From JANQHO01 sp965218075 (GTDB taxonomy: Bacteria > Bacteroidota > Bacteroidia > Flavobacteriales > Schleiferiaceae), in contig CBDCJZ010000003.1 of the NCBI GenBank assembly GCA_965218075.1, positions 1,240,001 to 1,304,000 of the forward strand: a stretch of 64,000 nucleotides of DNA, given 5' to 3'. Under the pieces are notes generated by a model that was not told where the DNA came from, searched no databases, and saw only the letters and a program-made list of their open reading frames with translations. The number at the start of each line of letters is the position of its first letter. The first letter of the stretch is position 1. Made by a program: the position numbers and the translations under genes. Below, one piece after another: positions 25,577 through 35,480 of the stretch.

Positions 25577-25620
25577 CCTACATAAATAGATAAAATAAAA
25601 TTAATTAAACTAATTGAACA

Positions 25621-26574
25621 ATGAAAAACTATTTCTTTAACCTTACAATGTTAGCTATCCTTCAAGGAGGGATACAAGTTGAGTTGAACGCTCAGAATTC
25701 CGAAAAAATTAAGAGCCGCTCTCCAGGATTTTATATGAACAGTGGCATAGGGGCCAATTTTGCAGGAAAATTAGAGTTTGATGGAGCCAGCAACGATGTA
25801 GCCAGCTACAATGACCAGTATATTAACCCCGATGGTAATCCCATCATCCCTAACAAATTCGTAGAAGATTGGAGTACTGAGTTCGACCCTGGAAAGGGTA
25901 TTCTGAGTGAGATCGCCGTAGGTTATCACCAACTCTGGGATGGCCTTCGCGTTGAGGTGGAGTATTTCTACCGGGAATCAAAATTCGATCAGACTAGCAC
26001 AATAGGTGGTTCATCGGGGGTTACCTATGAGAAGCTCAATAATGGAGAACTGGAAAACGCAGAAGAGCGACTCGGAAGCATTACCTCTCAAAACGTGTTT
26101 GGGAATTTGTATTACGACTTTGTCATCGATAACCGGTTCACGGTTTATATCGGCGTTGGTGCTGGCATGGGATTTACAGAAGCAGACTGGGGCAGTTTGT
26201 GGCAGAGGACCCTCGATAAAACAAAAATAGATCTACCCCCCTCCGTCCCTAATCCGGATGAGGTAAAGACAAACCTTTCAGGAGCGACAAGCGTTTCTCA
26301 AACCACGCTCATCGATGAGCTCTTTGGGTATCAAGTCCTCGCTGGCGTGGATTATGAATTTACGGAGTCTATGTCTCTGGGCATTAAAGTCCGCTACGTG
26401 AGTTTTAACGAATTCAGGGATGAACTTGAGTGGAATCCATTACGGAGTCACCCACCTTATGTGAAAAGGGATCCTCAAGGAAATCCTGATGGTCCTCGAA
26501 TCTCTGGGGAAATGAGCACTACTAAGGGTATAAACATGTTGGGGATTAGTCTGAGTTTGAAGTACTATTTCTAA
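25621..26574 (+). CDS. outer-membrane beta-barrel protein
   Basis: A protein of 317 residues with a signal peptide (about 1-24, ending ELNAQ). The rest shows alternating amphipathic strands typical of an eight- to ten-strand barrel: GFYMNSGIGANFAGKL, LSEIAVGYHQLWDGLRVEVE, NVFGNLYYDFVIDN, RFTVYIGVGAGMGFTEADWG, YQVLAGVDYEFTESMSLGIK, and a C-terminal LGISLSLKYYF ending in Phe. The general pattern resembles the OmpA/opacity or P44-Msp2-like barrels; the role is unknown. Codon use looks somewhat richer in G+C than the neighbours. It has its own promoter and terminator. Confidence 0.8.
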   Translation: MKNYFFNLTMLAILQGGIQVELNAQNSEKIKSRSPGFYMNSGIGANFAGKLEFDGASNDVASYNDQYINPDGNPIIPNKFVEDWSTEFDPGKGILSEIAVGYHQLWDGLRVEVEYFYRESKFDQTSTIGGSSGVTYEKLNNGELENAEERLGSITSQNVFGNLYYDFVIDNRFTVYIGVGAGMGFTEADWGSLWQRTLDKTKIDLPPSVPNPDEVKTNLSGATSVSQTTLIDELFGYQVLAGVDYEFTESMSLGIKVRYVSFNEFRDELEWNPLRSHPPYVKRDPQGNPDGPRISGEMSTTKGINMLGISLSLKYYF

Positions 26575-26717
26575 GTGGCCCTTATGAATAAGCCAATAGG
26601 CCGAATGTCTTAGAAAAATTAACGTTTTCAAGATTTAAGGGAAGCCACGAGCTTGTTTCTTGTTTTTAAAATTAATACAGTACAAATAGGTGTTTCCTAT
26701 TCTTACTAAAGCAGAGA

Positions 26718-26762
26718 CCCCCTATTAACTCTCACCGTAAGAAAGTTAATAAGGGGTTTTTT
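26718..26762 (+). terminator. intrinsic terminator downstream of the outer-membrane barrel gene
   Basis: Stem CCCCTATTAACT pairing with AGTTAATAAGGGG (one bulge), a loop of about 13 bases, then six T. It points in the plus direction, about 145 bp after the stop codon. Confidence 0.8.
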
Positions 26763-26811
26763 GCTTGGATTCTGCCCTTAAAATAAAGCTATGCAAGACT
26801 TCCATTCGCAG

Positions 26812-27321
26812 CTAATCAGGGATAACTATCACAGGGGTGGTCAATATATTACTTTCATTACCGTCCCTGTCAAATAGCTGAAAGTTGAAGCGTACGGAAT
26901 CAATCCCAGCATTTTCGGGATAAGCCAGATAGCTAAAAGTCGTAGTTAAATCACCTTCCAATGTTTTATTTTGTCCATCGGGAGTGAGATTTGGGATAAT
27001 ATTGTGAAAAGGCAAGCAGGGATTTCTCGGGAAAATTTCTATAAAAGAGCCGTTTACTTTTTCAAAATACTTTATCCTGAAATCATAACTTTCGATTTTA
27101 CAAGGGTCTAAATTATCGAGGTCTTCCCGACCGATATCTCCATCTCCATCTGTAAAGAAAACCGTCAAATTAATTTTTTCAATAAATCCTTCATCTGTAA
27201 CAATTTTAGCAGACTTCCATTTTAACATGGGAATATCAGGAAACTCAGTATTCTTCCTGCAAGAAATTATAATCATCAACAAACTGAAAGATAATGTTAC
27301 TTTTAAATTTAGCCTGTTCAT
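26812..27321 (-). CDS. small lipoprotein of unknown function
   Basis: 169 residues with a lipoprotein signal (lipobox MIIISC, Cys21). The mature part has the motif FFTDGDGDIG, frequent in Bacteroidota lipoproteins, followed by a predicted beta-rich domain (SYDFRIKYFEKVNG, SVRFNFQLFDRDGNES). No catalytic signature is seen. It stands alone, convergent with the barrel-protein gene, so no functional context is available. Confidence 0.75.
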   Translation of the reverse strand: MNRLNLKVTLSFSLLMIIISCRKNTEFPDIPMLKWKSAKIVTDEGFIEKINLTVFFTDGDGDIGREDLDNLDPCKIESYDFRIKYFEKVNGSFIEIFPRNPCLPFHNIIPNLTPDGQNKTLEGDLTTTFSYLAYPENAGIDSVRFNFQLFDRDGNESNILTTPVIVIPD

Positions 27322-27925
27322 AGAAGATTTAACAACGCTAAAGTGAAACTGTGAAAGATTATTATTATTTCAAAAATAAGATTTTCGAGTTTCATGAATG
27401 ATGGGAAATTTAGTGAGCCAGCTATGGAGGTATTTCACTATTAGGTCAACCAAAATAAAGTTTATCGTACCTATTTAAGCTTGCTTGGTATAGGTCGAAA
27501 CAAAACTAAAGGGTTTGAACATATACCACACTTGCCGATATCTTTTTTAAGAATTGTATAGTCAAGTATACAAGGAGAAAAGAACAGCTTATCTTTACGA
27601 GCATTGATTTAGCTAACAATGGATAGCTGTACCTTATAGAAACAGGAGATTTAAGTAGGCTAATACCCAACGGTAATTTGGAAGTTTTAAGTAGATTTGA
27701 CCAAACCGACATACGAGATTATTATCTTTTGAGCGTATAAATTATAAATATGAGATCAGTATTGCTTTCAATATTCTCATTATCAGGCCTCTATAACTCT
27801 TCAAAATCAAAAGCACTCTCCTATTCTTTGCAAATAGAAATGCAAAAAATTGCCCCTTAAGGCAGATATTTTGGAAAAATGATAATACAAGATAAACATA
27901 GCTGTGTTATTAGCGTAGCTACATT
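27322..27925. other. 604-bp gap without a recognisable gene
   Basis: No intact gene is visible. A short open stretch on the plus strand (ending near 27740, protein-like tail NLEVLSRFDQTDIRDYYLLS) has no start codon and may be a gene remnant. No repeat, RNA gene or strong hairpin was noticed. Confidence 0.4.
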
Positions 27926-28798
27926 TTATTTATTTCTGGCTGCTATTAAAGTATTCTTCAACAAGCTTACCCTAGTCATAGGCCCTATTCCTCCAGGCAC
28001 GGAGGTTATATAGGAGGCTTTTTGAGACACCTTTTCAAAGTCTACATCGCCCACCAGTCGATAGCCCGATTTTTTAGACTTATCTGCTACCCTAGTAGTA
28101 CCTACATCAATTATCACTGCACCGTCTTTTACCATGTCGGCCTTTACAAAATTAGGCTTGCCCAATGCGGCAATGATGATATCAGCGCTTTTGAGAAGCT
28201 CTTTCAGGTTTGTAGTGCAGCTATGGGTTAAGGTAACAGTGGCATTGCCCGGGTAAGAATTACGGCTCATTAAAATACTGACTGGTAAACCTACAATATG
28301 AGAACGGCCAACTACCACGCAATGCTTTCCTCTTGTTTCAATATTATATCGATCCAGTAAGTCAATAATTCCCATAGGAGTGGCCGGGAAAAAAGTAGGG
28401 ATATTTAAAGCCATATATCCCAGGTTTTGAGGATGAAGACCATCTACATCCTTCTGAGGATCAATAGCCATAATTACCTTTTGTTTTTCAATGTGCTTGG
28501 GTAAAGGAAACTGAACGATATAACCGTCTATGCTATTATCCTGATTGAGCTTTTTGACTCCTTTCAGCAACTCTTTTTCTGATACAGCTTCCTTTAGTCT
28601 TACTAGGGTGGAATCAATCCCCACCTCTTTACAATCCTTAAGCTTAGCATTGACATAAGTCCCTGAAGCCTCATTATTACCGGCCAACAATATCGCCAAA
28701 TGAGGTCTTTTTCCGGTTTTTCTCCTAAGTAATTCAACTTCTTTGGCGATTTCATTTTTTATTTCATGTGATGTTTTTTTGCCGTCTAATATTATCAT
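27926..28798 (-). CDS. folD: bifunctional methylenetetrahydrofolate dehydrogenase/cyclohydrolase
   Basis: FolD interconverts 5,10-methylene-, methenyl- and 10-formyl-tetrahydrofolate using NADP. It has 290 residues. Active-site region SGTYVNAKLKDCKEVGI with the Tyr and Lys of the YxxxK motif, DGYIVQFPLPKHI, then the signature PQKDVDGLHPQNLGYM, the dinucleotide segment VVVGRSHIVGLPVS, and the final SVPGGIGPMTRVSLLKNT. It lies 105 bp after ffh on the same strand; the two may or may not be cotranscribed. Confidence 0.97.
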   Translation of the reverse strand: MIILDGKKTSHEIKNEIAKEVELLRRKTGKRPHLAILLAGNNEASGTYVNAKLKDCKEVGIDSTLVRLKEAVSEKELLKGVKKLNQDNSIDGYIVQFPLPKHIEKQKVIMAIDPQKDVDGLHPQNLGYMALNIPTFFPATPMGIIDLLDRYNIETRGKHCVVVGRSHIVGLPVSILMSRNSYPGNATVTLTHSCTTNLKELLKSADIIIAALGKPNFVKADMVKDGAVIIDVGTTRVADKSKKSGYRLVGDVDFEKVSQKASYITSVPGGIGPMTRVSLLKNTLIAARNK

Positions 28799-28903
28799 TT
28801 CCGATAGGTGTTTGTAACAGAAGCTCGCGGAAATAAACAGGTCGTTATGGCACCATTAAATTAAGAGTTCATAAGCCTGAGCTTTGAGTCTCAAAACTGA
28901 GAG

Positions 28904-30244
28904 CTAAAAGGGTCTTTCTCCTTTCATTCCTTTCATCATCTGAGTAAAACGCTTACCATCGCTTTGCATCATCCTCATCATTTTGTTCATTTCATTAAAT
29001 TGCTTTAGCAACTGATTTACTTCCTGTATGCTGACGCCGCTACCATCTGCCAGACGCTTTTTGCGGCTGTCCTTAATGATTTTTGGATTTTCCCTTTCTC
29101 TTGGAGTCATGCTTTGAATAATGGACTCAATACCTTTAAAAATACTATCATCAATGTCGATGTTTTTCATCATTTTACCTATGCCTGGAATCATCTCAAT
29201 GAGATTTTTCATACTCCCCATTTTCTCGATTTGTTTGATGTAGCGGATGAAATCATTAAAATCGAATTTATTGACAGCAATTTTTTTCTGTACTCTCCGG
29301 GCTTCTTCTTCGTCATATTGTTCTTGGGCTCGTTCTACCAACGAAACCACATCACCCATACCCAGAATGCGGTCGGCCATACGATCTGGATAGAAAACAT
29401 CTAACGTATCTATGTTTTCGCCAGTACCGATAAACTTAATGGGTTTTTGCACAATTGAACGGATAGTAAGTGCAGCTCCACCACGGGTATCACCATCCAG
29501 TTTAGTAAGAATCACTCCTTCGTAATCCATCACATCGTTAAAGGTTTTAGCTGTATTCACTGCATCCTGACCGGTCATAGCATCTACCACAAAAAGGGTT
29601 TCATTTGGTTCAATGGCCCTATGGATATTTTGAATTTCATCCATCATATCTCGATCTATTGCCAAACGACCAGCAGTATCTATTATCACTGCGTGGAAGT
29701 CGTTAGATTTGGCATATCCCAAAGCATTTTCCGCTATTTGGACCGGGTCTTTATTGTCCTCTTCAGCATAGATCTCAATTCCTGCCTGTTCTCCCATTAC
29801 TTTTAGCTGATTGATTGCAGCCGGACGATAAATATCACAAGCTACTAGTAATGGGCGCTTGTTCTTTCTGCGATTCAGATAATGAGCTAATTTAACCGAA
29901 TGTGTGGTTTTACCGGAGCCCTGTAAACCCACCATTAAAATAATGCTCGGGTTTGACTCGAGGTTTAATTCCTCTGCAGACCTTCCCATCAACTCGGTTA
30001 TTTCATCCCGAACTATTTTGGTCATTAGCTGACCTGGATTAAGAGAATTCAACACCTCTTGGCCCAGAGCTTTTTGCTTAATAGTATTGGTGAAGTCTCT
30101 GGCTATTTTATAGCTGACATCTGCATCGACTAAGGCTCTGCGAATTTCCTTTACTGTTTCGGCTACATTTATTTCTGATATCTGGCCCTGCCCTTTGAGA
30201 ATGTGAAATGCTTTATCTAATTTATCTTGAAGACTATCAAACAT
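28904..30244 (-). CDS. ffh: signal recognition particle GTPase Ffh
   Basis: SRP54/Ffh targets nascent membrane proteins to FtsY and SecYEG. It has 446 residues: an N domain (about 1-90), a GTPase domain with P-loop GLQGSGKTT (106-114), DTAGRL (189-194) and TKLDGD (247-252), and a methionine-rich M domain (about 300-446; MNKMMRMMQS) for signal-peptide and 4.5S RNA binding. The 4.5S RNA gene was not found in this window. A -7 promoter element lies just upstream. Confidence 0.97.
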   Translation of the reverse strand: MFDSLQDKLDKAFHILKGQGQISEINVAETVKEIRRALVDADVSYKIARDFTNTIKQKALGQEVLNSLNPGQLMTKIVRDEITELMGRSAEELNLESNPSIILMVGLQGSGKTTHSVKLAHYLNRRKNKRPLLVACDIYRPAAINQLKVMGEQAGIEIYAEEDNKDPVQIAENALGYAKSNDFHAVIIDTAGRLAIDRDMMDEIQNIHRAIEPNETLFVVDAMTGQDAVNTAKTFNDVMDYEGVILTKLDGDTRGGAALTIRSIVQKPIKFIGTGENIDTLDVFYPDRMADRILGMGDVVSLVERAQEQYDEEEARRVQKKIAVNKFDFNDFIRYIKQIEKMGSMKNLIEMIPGIGKMMKNIDIDDSIFKGIESIIQSMTPRERENPKIIKDSRKKRLADGSGVSIQEVNQLLKQFNEMNKMMRMMQSDGKRFTQMMKGMKGERPF

Positions 30245-30308
30245 CTTTTATCTATTTTGACTGCTCACTATTAAGTACCCTAATTGTCTAGTTTATGAAT
30301 GAAGGACA

Positions 30309-30316
30309 CAAAAGTA
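30309..30316 (-). promoter_or_regulatory. -7 element for ffh
   Basis: TACTTTTG on the minus strand, an exact TAnnTTTG, in the 88-bp gap between argS and ffh, 65 bp before the ffh ATG. No clear -33 box. Confidence 0.35.
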
Positions 30317-30332
30317 CAAATTCATCCATGCT

Positions 30333-32114
30333 TTACATTCTTTCAGGCACTTCTATACCTAGGAGGCTCATACCGGTTTTTACAACTTTAGCCGTAACTT
30401 CTGACAGCCGTAGCCTAAAAGCTACCGCTGCTTTATTCTTATCGGCTAAAATGGGAATCTGTTGATAAAAAGCGTTATAAAGCTTAGCTAAATCATAGGT
30501 ATAGTTAATTATCAAGGATGGACTATATTCTCGGGCAGCTAGTTGCACAATTTCAGGGAATTGCAATAGCCATTTTACAATATTTTTCTCACTTTCTTTT
30601 AAGCTCGCATAATCCCCTTCCTCGATCATTTCACTGCTATCGGGCTTTTTTTGCAGTAGAGACTTGATTCTGGCATGAGTATATTGGATAAAGGGCCCCG
30701 TATCACCACTAAAATCAATAGATTCTTCAGGCTTAAATATCATGTGCTTTTTGGGGTCAACTCTCAGTATATAATATTTCAAGGCCCCTATTCCCACCAC
30801 GTGATAAAGGGCTTGTTTCTCTTCTTTGTTCATGCCCTCGGTCTTACCTAACTTTTCCGATATTTTAGAAGCCGTTTGTTCCATTTCAGCAATGAGGTCA
30901 TCGGCATCCACCGCTGTACCCTCTCTGGATTTCATTTTTCCGGACGGTAAATCCACCATCCCATAAGAAAGATGATATAAGTTCTTAGCCCAGGAATAGC
31001 CCAATTTATCCAGTATGATAAACAAAACTTTAAAATGATAGTACTGCTCATTGCCTACGGTATAGACCATTCCGTCCAGCTCCTCGAAATCTTCAATCCT
31101 TTGAATAGCTGTACCGATATCCTGAGTCATATATACACTGGTACCATCGCTTCTCAGTAAGAGCTTTCTATCCAGTCCTTCATCTGTTAGGTCTATCCAA
31201 ACAGATCCATCTTCTTCTTTGTAAAAAATGCCTTTTTCTAATCCTTCTTTTACTACTTTTTTGCCCAACAGATAAGTTTGGCTTTCATAATAATATTGGT
31301 CAAAATCGACTCCCAATTTAGTATAAGTCTCCCCAAAACCACGATACACCCAGCCATTCATCTTTTTCCATAACGCAATGACCTCTGGGTCATTCTCTTC
31401 CCACTTTTTAAGCATTTCTCGAGCCTCTTCCATTATAGTTGTGCTGTTTTCAGCCTCATCTTCAGGCATTCCATTGCTTATTAATTGCTTTATTTCTCTC
31501 CGACAAGCTCTGTTAAACTCCACATAATATTTACCCGCCAATTTGTCTCCCTTCAGGCCAGACGATTCGGGAGTTTCACCATTTCCAAACTTTTGCCAGG
31601 CTACCATACTCTTACAAATATGGATACCTCGATCATTAATGATCTGGGTTTTAATAACTTTTTTACCGGAAGCTTTAAGTAATTCTGCTATGGAATAACC
31701 TAAAAGGTTGTTTCTAATATGACCTAGATGTAAAGGCTTATTGGTATTAGGGGAGGAGTACTCCACCATAATAGTCTCTCTACCCGCAGGAGCTATACCG
31801 TAATTCTCGATGTTGCAAACATCTTTCAATTGTTGTATCCAATAGTCATCAGAAAAGGAAATATTCACAAAACCTTTTACCGCATTGAAAGTAGAAATTT
31901 CTTTCATCTCTTTTAGCAGATGTTCACCAATTTCACAAGCTGTTGTTTCTGGAGTTTTGCGGCTTTGCTTTAGATATGGAAATACTATTAGAGTAAGGTC
32001 TCCTTTAAAATCTTTTCTGGTAGTCTGAAGCTCTACTATGGCCTCTTCTATATTATAGAATTCCTTGAGAATAGCCGCAATAGTCTTTTGTAGAACAACT
32101 CTTAAATCATTCAT
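30333..32114 (-). CDS. argS: arginyl-tRNA synthetase
   Basis: Class I synthetase charging tRNA-Arg. It has 593 residues: an N-terminal Add1 domain, the HIGH motif as HLGH (129-132, in NTNKPLHLGHIRNN), the KMSKS-equivalent GKMKSREG (about residue 390), and a C-terminal anticodon domain (FSGDTGPFIQYTHARI, later YDLAKLYNAFYQ). It is directly preceded by the arginase gene, whose stop codon touches the argS ATG with no spacer. Confidence 0.97.
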   Translation of the reverse strand: MNDLRVVLQKTIAAILKEFYNIEEAIVELQTTRKDFKGDLTLIVFPYLKQSRKTPETTACEIGEHLLKEMKEISTFNAVKGFVNISFSDDYWIQQLKDVCNIENYGIAPAGRETIMVEYSSPNTNKPLHLGHIRNNLLGYSIAELLKASGKKVIKTQIINDRGIHICKSMVAWQKFGNGETPESSGLKGDKLAGKYYVEFNRACRREIKQLISNGMPEDEAENSTTIMEEAREMLKKWEENDPEVIALWKKMNGWVYRGFGETYTKLGVDFDQYYYESQTYLLGKKVVKEGLEKGIFYKEEDGSVWIDLTDEGLDRKLLLRSDGTSVYMTQDIGTAIQRIEDFEELDGMVYTVGNEQYYHFKVLFIILDKLGYSWAKNLYHLSYGMVDLPSGKMKSREGTAVDADDLIAEMEQTASKISEKLGKTEGMNKEEKQALYHVVGIGALKYYILRVDPKKHMIFKPEESIDFSGDTGPFIQYTHARIKSLLQKKPDSSEMIEEGDYASLKESEKNIVKWLLQFPEIVQLAAREYSPSLIINYTYDLAKLYNAFYQQIPILADKNKAAVAFRLRLSEVTAKVVKTGMSLLGIEVPERM

Positions 32115-33068
32115 TCACTTTTCAAAGTTCTGTTCTATTTTTTCAATGGCTGGTTTAATAACCTGGAATGCCGCTTTGGCCATGGCGTTTCCTTTATCAC
32201 AGAGCAAAGGATTAATCTCTGTGATTTCAAAACAACAAACTTTATCACTGTCCAAAAGTTCTACTATAAGATTGCTCGCTTCTTCAATCATAAGTCCTTC
32301 TGGAACAGGTGTCCCAGAACCTTGACTGATAGAAGGGTCCAAACTATCAACATCAAAGGAAACATAGATTAAATCACAATTATCCATGTGTTTTAATGCT
32401 CTTCTAGCCACCTCTCCCGCTCCAAGCTTTCGAACGTCAACAGTTTTCATACTAAGCATATGATGTTTTTTCATTAGATATTCTTCGGCCTTCTCTATAT
32501 CTCGAACAGATATAAAAAAGACATCTGAAGGATTTATCCGTCGTTTAAGTCCTTTCATTGCATTCCATATCCCGATAGTCTCAGGATGAGGGTTATTGAT
32601 CTTATATTCGAGATTATCCTCTCCTATTGAAATAGCCAGAGGCATACCATGGACATTACCTGAAGGAGTTGTATATGGAGAATGCAGGTCAGCATGTGCA
32701 TCAATCCACATCACACCCAGCCTGCTATCGGGATAAGCATTCTTTATTGCCCAGATAGTTCCAGCAGCATTACTGTGATCACCTGAAAAAACAATGGGAA
32801 ATGCATCATTTTTTAGCTCGCTTCTCATCTCTTTGTCAATATACTTGAAAGTTAGAGATATACTATCAATACGTTTAGCAAACTCATCTGTGTAATTCAT
32901 AAAAAGGAGTTCATTGAAATCCTTAATATGCTTGATGTTATACCGGTTAAAAAAATATTGGTCAATATCGTAACTGGCCATCCGCAAGGCATCAAACCCC
33001 AGACTAGCTCCTCGTGTACCTGCCCCTAACTCTGACATTACGCTTATATAGCTTATATAATTGGCCAT
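32115..33068 (-). CDS. arginase/ureohydrolase-family enzyme
   Basis: Mn-dependent ureohydrolase of 317 residues, most likely arginase (arginine to ornithine and urea). Metal motifs: FSGDHSNAAGTIWAI (SGDHS), MWIDAHADLHSP (DAHAD), and YVSFDVDSLDPSIS. The ending EITEINPLLCDKGN is typical. Formimidoylglutamase or agmatinase cannot be excluded, although the N-terminus (ELGAGTRGASLGFDALR) fits arginases of Bacteroidota. It lies immediately upstream of argS on the same strand, so an arginine-degrading and an arginine-using gene share a transcript. Confidence 0.88.
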   Translation of the reverse strand: MANYISYISVMSELGAGTRGASLGFDALRMASYDIDQYFFNRYNIKHIKDFNELLFMNYTDEFAKRIDSISLTFKYIDKEMRSELKNDAFPIVFSGDHSNAAGTIWAIKNAYPDSRLGVMWIDAHADLHSPYTTPSGNVHGMPLAISIGEDNLEYKINNPHPETIGIWNAMKGLKRRINPSDVFFISVRDIEKAEEYLMKKHHMLSMKTVDVRKLGAGEVARRALKHMDNCDLIYVSFDVDSLDPSISQGSGTPVPEGLMIEEASNLIVELLDSDKVCCFEITEINPLLCDKGNAMAKAAFQVIKPAIEKIEQNFEK

Positions 33069-33090
33069 GATTTAGTGGAGATTTGTCGCA

Positions 33091-33098
33091 CAAATGTA
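33091..33098 (-). promoter_or_regulatory. -7 element for arginase-argS
   Basis: TACATTTG on the minus strand, an exact TAnnTTTG, 22 bp upstream of the arginase ATG. A TTGG occurs about 14 bp further upstream, closer than the usual spacing. Confidence 0.4.
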
Positions 33099-33162
33099 AT
33101 TGGAAGACTCCCCAATGGAAGAATAACATTGCACATGACCGAATAATAACTACTATTCTCTC

Positions 33163-33420
33163 CTATGACGGGATATACCTCAGCACAGAATTAAGGGTGT
33201 CCGAAACGAAGATTTTGAATGTAAACTCAAAATTCCCTTGCATCCTAGAACTAAAGACTTTTACCCTATTAATCTCTTTTGCCCTTTCGGCGTGGAGGGT
33301 GTTTTTCCTTAAAAATTCAAGTGCCTTGTACAAATCCTCTTGATGGTATCCTAATACTTTTGACCGAGCCTTTGGCTCGAATAATTTCCCAAACTTTAAT
33401 TCCATTGCCTCTATGCTCAA
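33163..33420 (-). pseudogene. unidentified gene scrap, related to the one at 40651
   Basis: An 85-residue frame (MELKFGKLFEPKARSKVLGY, EDLYKALEFLRKNTLHAERA, then FEFTFKIFVSDT) has no recognised family. Its 3' half matches the scrap at 40651-40830 in protein (FEFTFKIFVSDT against IEFTFKIAISDTPQLYAEV) and in DNA, and the other copy continues where this one stops. Both therefore appear to be remnants of one dispersed gene or element. Confidence 0.45.
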
Positions 33421-34549
33421 TAACTATGGCATTCGCGAGTTCTATAAATCATTAACAATTCCTGAGCCTATTCGAAGTACTTTACACTAGTTAATGTTGT
33501 GAGTGTGAACCAGATCGTAATTTAAAAAATTAATCTCTTGTAATTCAATAAGTTGCAATGATTTTTAATTTCTACAGAGAAGGAAATGGCTTTTGTTCTA
33601 GAATTTTTAACTTTTGATTACTTGCTTTTTCCTGTTCTCAATACATCATCAAAATTGTACTATAATTACACTTTACTAATTTCACAATAGGGTTTAATTA
33701 CTATTTTTAATAATAGAAGTATTACTCGCTTTCGTTAATTCCTTAAATGCTTTTAGATTCTCTGCTTCCATCATTCTTAATGTTGTAGGATAGTCCTGTA
33801 CTAAATAGGCTGTATAAATCTCTCTCACCTCTTTCTTTATATAGGAAATTACTTTTTTTAACTCACTTGCAACAAAACCGATAGGAAGGTACTAAAAGAT
33901 TGTAAAAATAAATTTATTGTTAATAGTATCGTGCTAAATAGTAAAAATTGCTTTTTTCATTAGTTTTTTGTTTTATCCTTTTAAAGTGTTTGATAATGCA
34001 GATGTAAATAAACCCATGGGGGATCAGCTAGCATACACATTTTAATAGAATACCAAAATCTTCAATCCGATGATGATACTCACCTACTAATATTACTTTG
34101 CAGCTAAAACTAGTTCTTATCATAACTCCAAAGCCATTTTGACTATCAACAAGAATTGATCAGATATTCATCATTTCCTAATTTAATGATCTGATCAATT
34201 CTTTCAAATGTGCCGGGAAATTTTGCTGATGAAAGTGATTTCAATCTTCCTTCTTACGGTTTCTTCTGCTCAAGTATATGCTAAAAATTTATTTGCCTCG
34301 GGAGAATATAATTATACAGAGTCGGTAGAGTCGCCGTCGCAAAGAAAGTCCACAAAAGCCATTGAAATCAGGAGAATAAAAACATATATCCTGTCCTTCT
34401 AAAAGCTCGTTTTCTTGGTTTGAATGCTTCTATATTTCTGTTTTTATATCCACCCATCAACTTTCTCGTTAATTTACTAGCCTTAAATTATAATCATAAT
34501 CAACTATCAAATCCGTCTCACTTAGTAATACGCCGCAACACGGTAAAAG
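33421..34549. other. 1.1-kb A+T-rich gap with gene scraps
   Basis: No intact gene is visible. It holds the start-less frame at 33694-33891 and, on the plus strand at 34229-34402, a short frame with a signal-like start (MKVISIFLLTVSSAQVYA) that ends after about 57 residues and may be a truncated gene. No RNA gene, repeat array or terminator was noticed. Confidence 0.4.
33694..33891 (-). pseudogene. start-less open frame, unidentified
   Basis: A 65-codon frame between two stops reads LPIGFVASELKKVISYIKKE, VREIYTAYLVQDYPTTLRMM, then EAENLKAFKELTKASNTS. It looks protein-like but lacks a start codon before the late MM pair, and no family is recognised. Confidence 0.3.
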
Positions 34550-35098
34550 CTAAACCTTAGCTGATCGAATACCTTGGCTACCCAACCATACCCATGTGAT
34601 ACTGAATAAAGCAGCACTGTAAAAAAGATTACCTAACAATTGATTGACAAAAAAGGGAACACCTGCTATATAAGCAGTCAAGAGACCAGATATATCTTTA
34701 TTATATATCGGACTAGCAATCCAGGAGCTAAAATTGGTACTCAGAAAAAAGATAACAGCAGAAGCCGTTGCCCCAGCAGCAATAGAGTATATTCTATAGC
34801 TATTTACTGATTTTCCAAGGATTACAGTAATAAAAAAAGCAGCATAAACTCCTTCCCATCCTAGTGTAAGCCATTGAAAACCTAAATAATAGCTGGAGTA
34901 AACAATATTGTTTAGCAAAAGATCGCTCACAAACATTGCTACAAGCGGTACAATAAAAGCGATTTTTCTTTTCTTAAACATAGCCCCAGAGAATAAAGCT
35001 ACAGCACCTATTGCAGTAAAATTAGGTAAGTGTGGTATGAGGCGGGTAGTAATTCCTACTAATATCAAAGAGATAAGAATTATAGTTTTATTTTTCAT
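34550..35098 (-). CDS. DUF6580-family membrane protein (putative transport component)
   Basis: Membrane protein of 182 residues with about five helices. The N-terminal pattern ITTRLIPHLPNFTAIGAVAL followed by FSGAMFKKRKIAFIVPL is the hallmark of DUF6580, a family resembling substrate-binding components of ECF transporters. In Bacteroidota it is often found near vitamin-uptake genes with TonB receptors and beta-propeller lipoproteins; the next gene upstream here is such a lipoprotein. The substrate is unknown from sequence. Confidence 0.75.
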   Translation of the reverse strand: MKNKTIILISLILVGITTRLIPHLPNFTAIGAVALFSGAMFKKRKIAFIVPLVAMFVSDLLLNNIVYSSYYLGFQWLTLGWEGVYAAFFITVILGKSVNSYRIYSIAAGATASAVIFFLSTNFSSWIASPIYNKDISGLLTAYIAGVPFFVNQLLGNLFYSAALFSITWVWLGSQGIRSAKV

Positions 35099-35480
35099 TA
35101 CGGCAATAATTATCTACACAGTAAAAATATAGCTGATTGCTTAATAAACAACACATTGATTAGTATTTAAACTTTGTAATGTTTCGAACAACTTAATTAA
35201 ATAGATTATTTATTCTGTTAGGGCTCTAATTAGTTTAGAGAGATGATGTCTTTGTAACTAGCTGTGATTCAATGTTATGCAAGCTACTTTTGAAAAGCTA
35301 CAGTAAATTTGTAACTACAAATCTTACATAAATAAGGCTCTTCCTCCTTACTTTACCATGTTTTACGTTTCTAAAAGAAATACATTTTTGGGGATTTTAT
35401 CTTTATAATGCAATATCTTTAATTTTAGAGCACTACCTTTACAGGCAGCCATATCTTTTACTTGCCGTTTTAATTCATTC
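35099..35480. other. 382-bp gap without a recognisable gene
   Basis: Separates the DUF6580 gene from the beta-propeller lipoprotein gene. No gene, RNA or riboswitch motif was recognised by eye. A promoter-like GTCTTTGTAAC at about 35250 on the plus strand has no gene behind it. Confidence 0.4.

Larger units (their letters stand above)
25038..25620. other. gap with mobile-element scraps and an outer-membrane gene promoter
   Basis: The 583-bp region holds the bacilliredoxin promoter, the methylase-like and IS1595 fragments, then a triplicated 9-mer and a promoter in front of the outer-membrane protein gene. No intact gene or RNA gene is visible. Confidence 0.5.

Noticed and set aside
34520..34546. 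Sequence resembling the last codons of the sorting domain (minus strand, TVLRRIT)
   Set aside because: Only about 20 bp similar and nothing upstream fits; it overlaps the end of the DUF6580 gene, so the match is too short to call.
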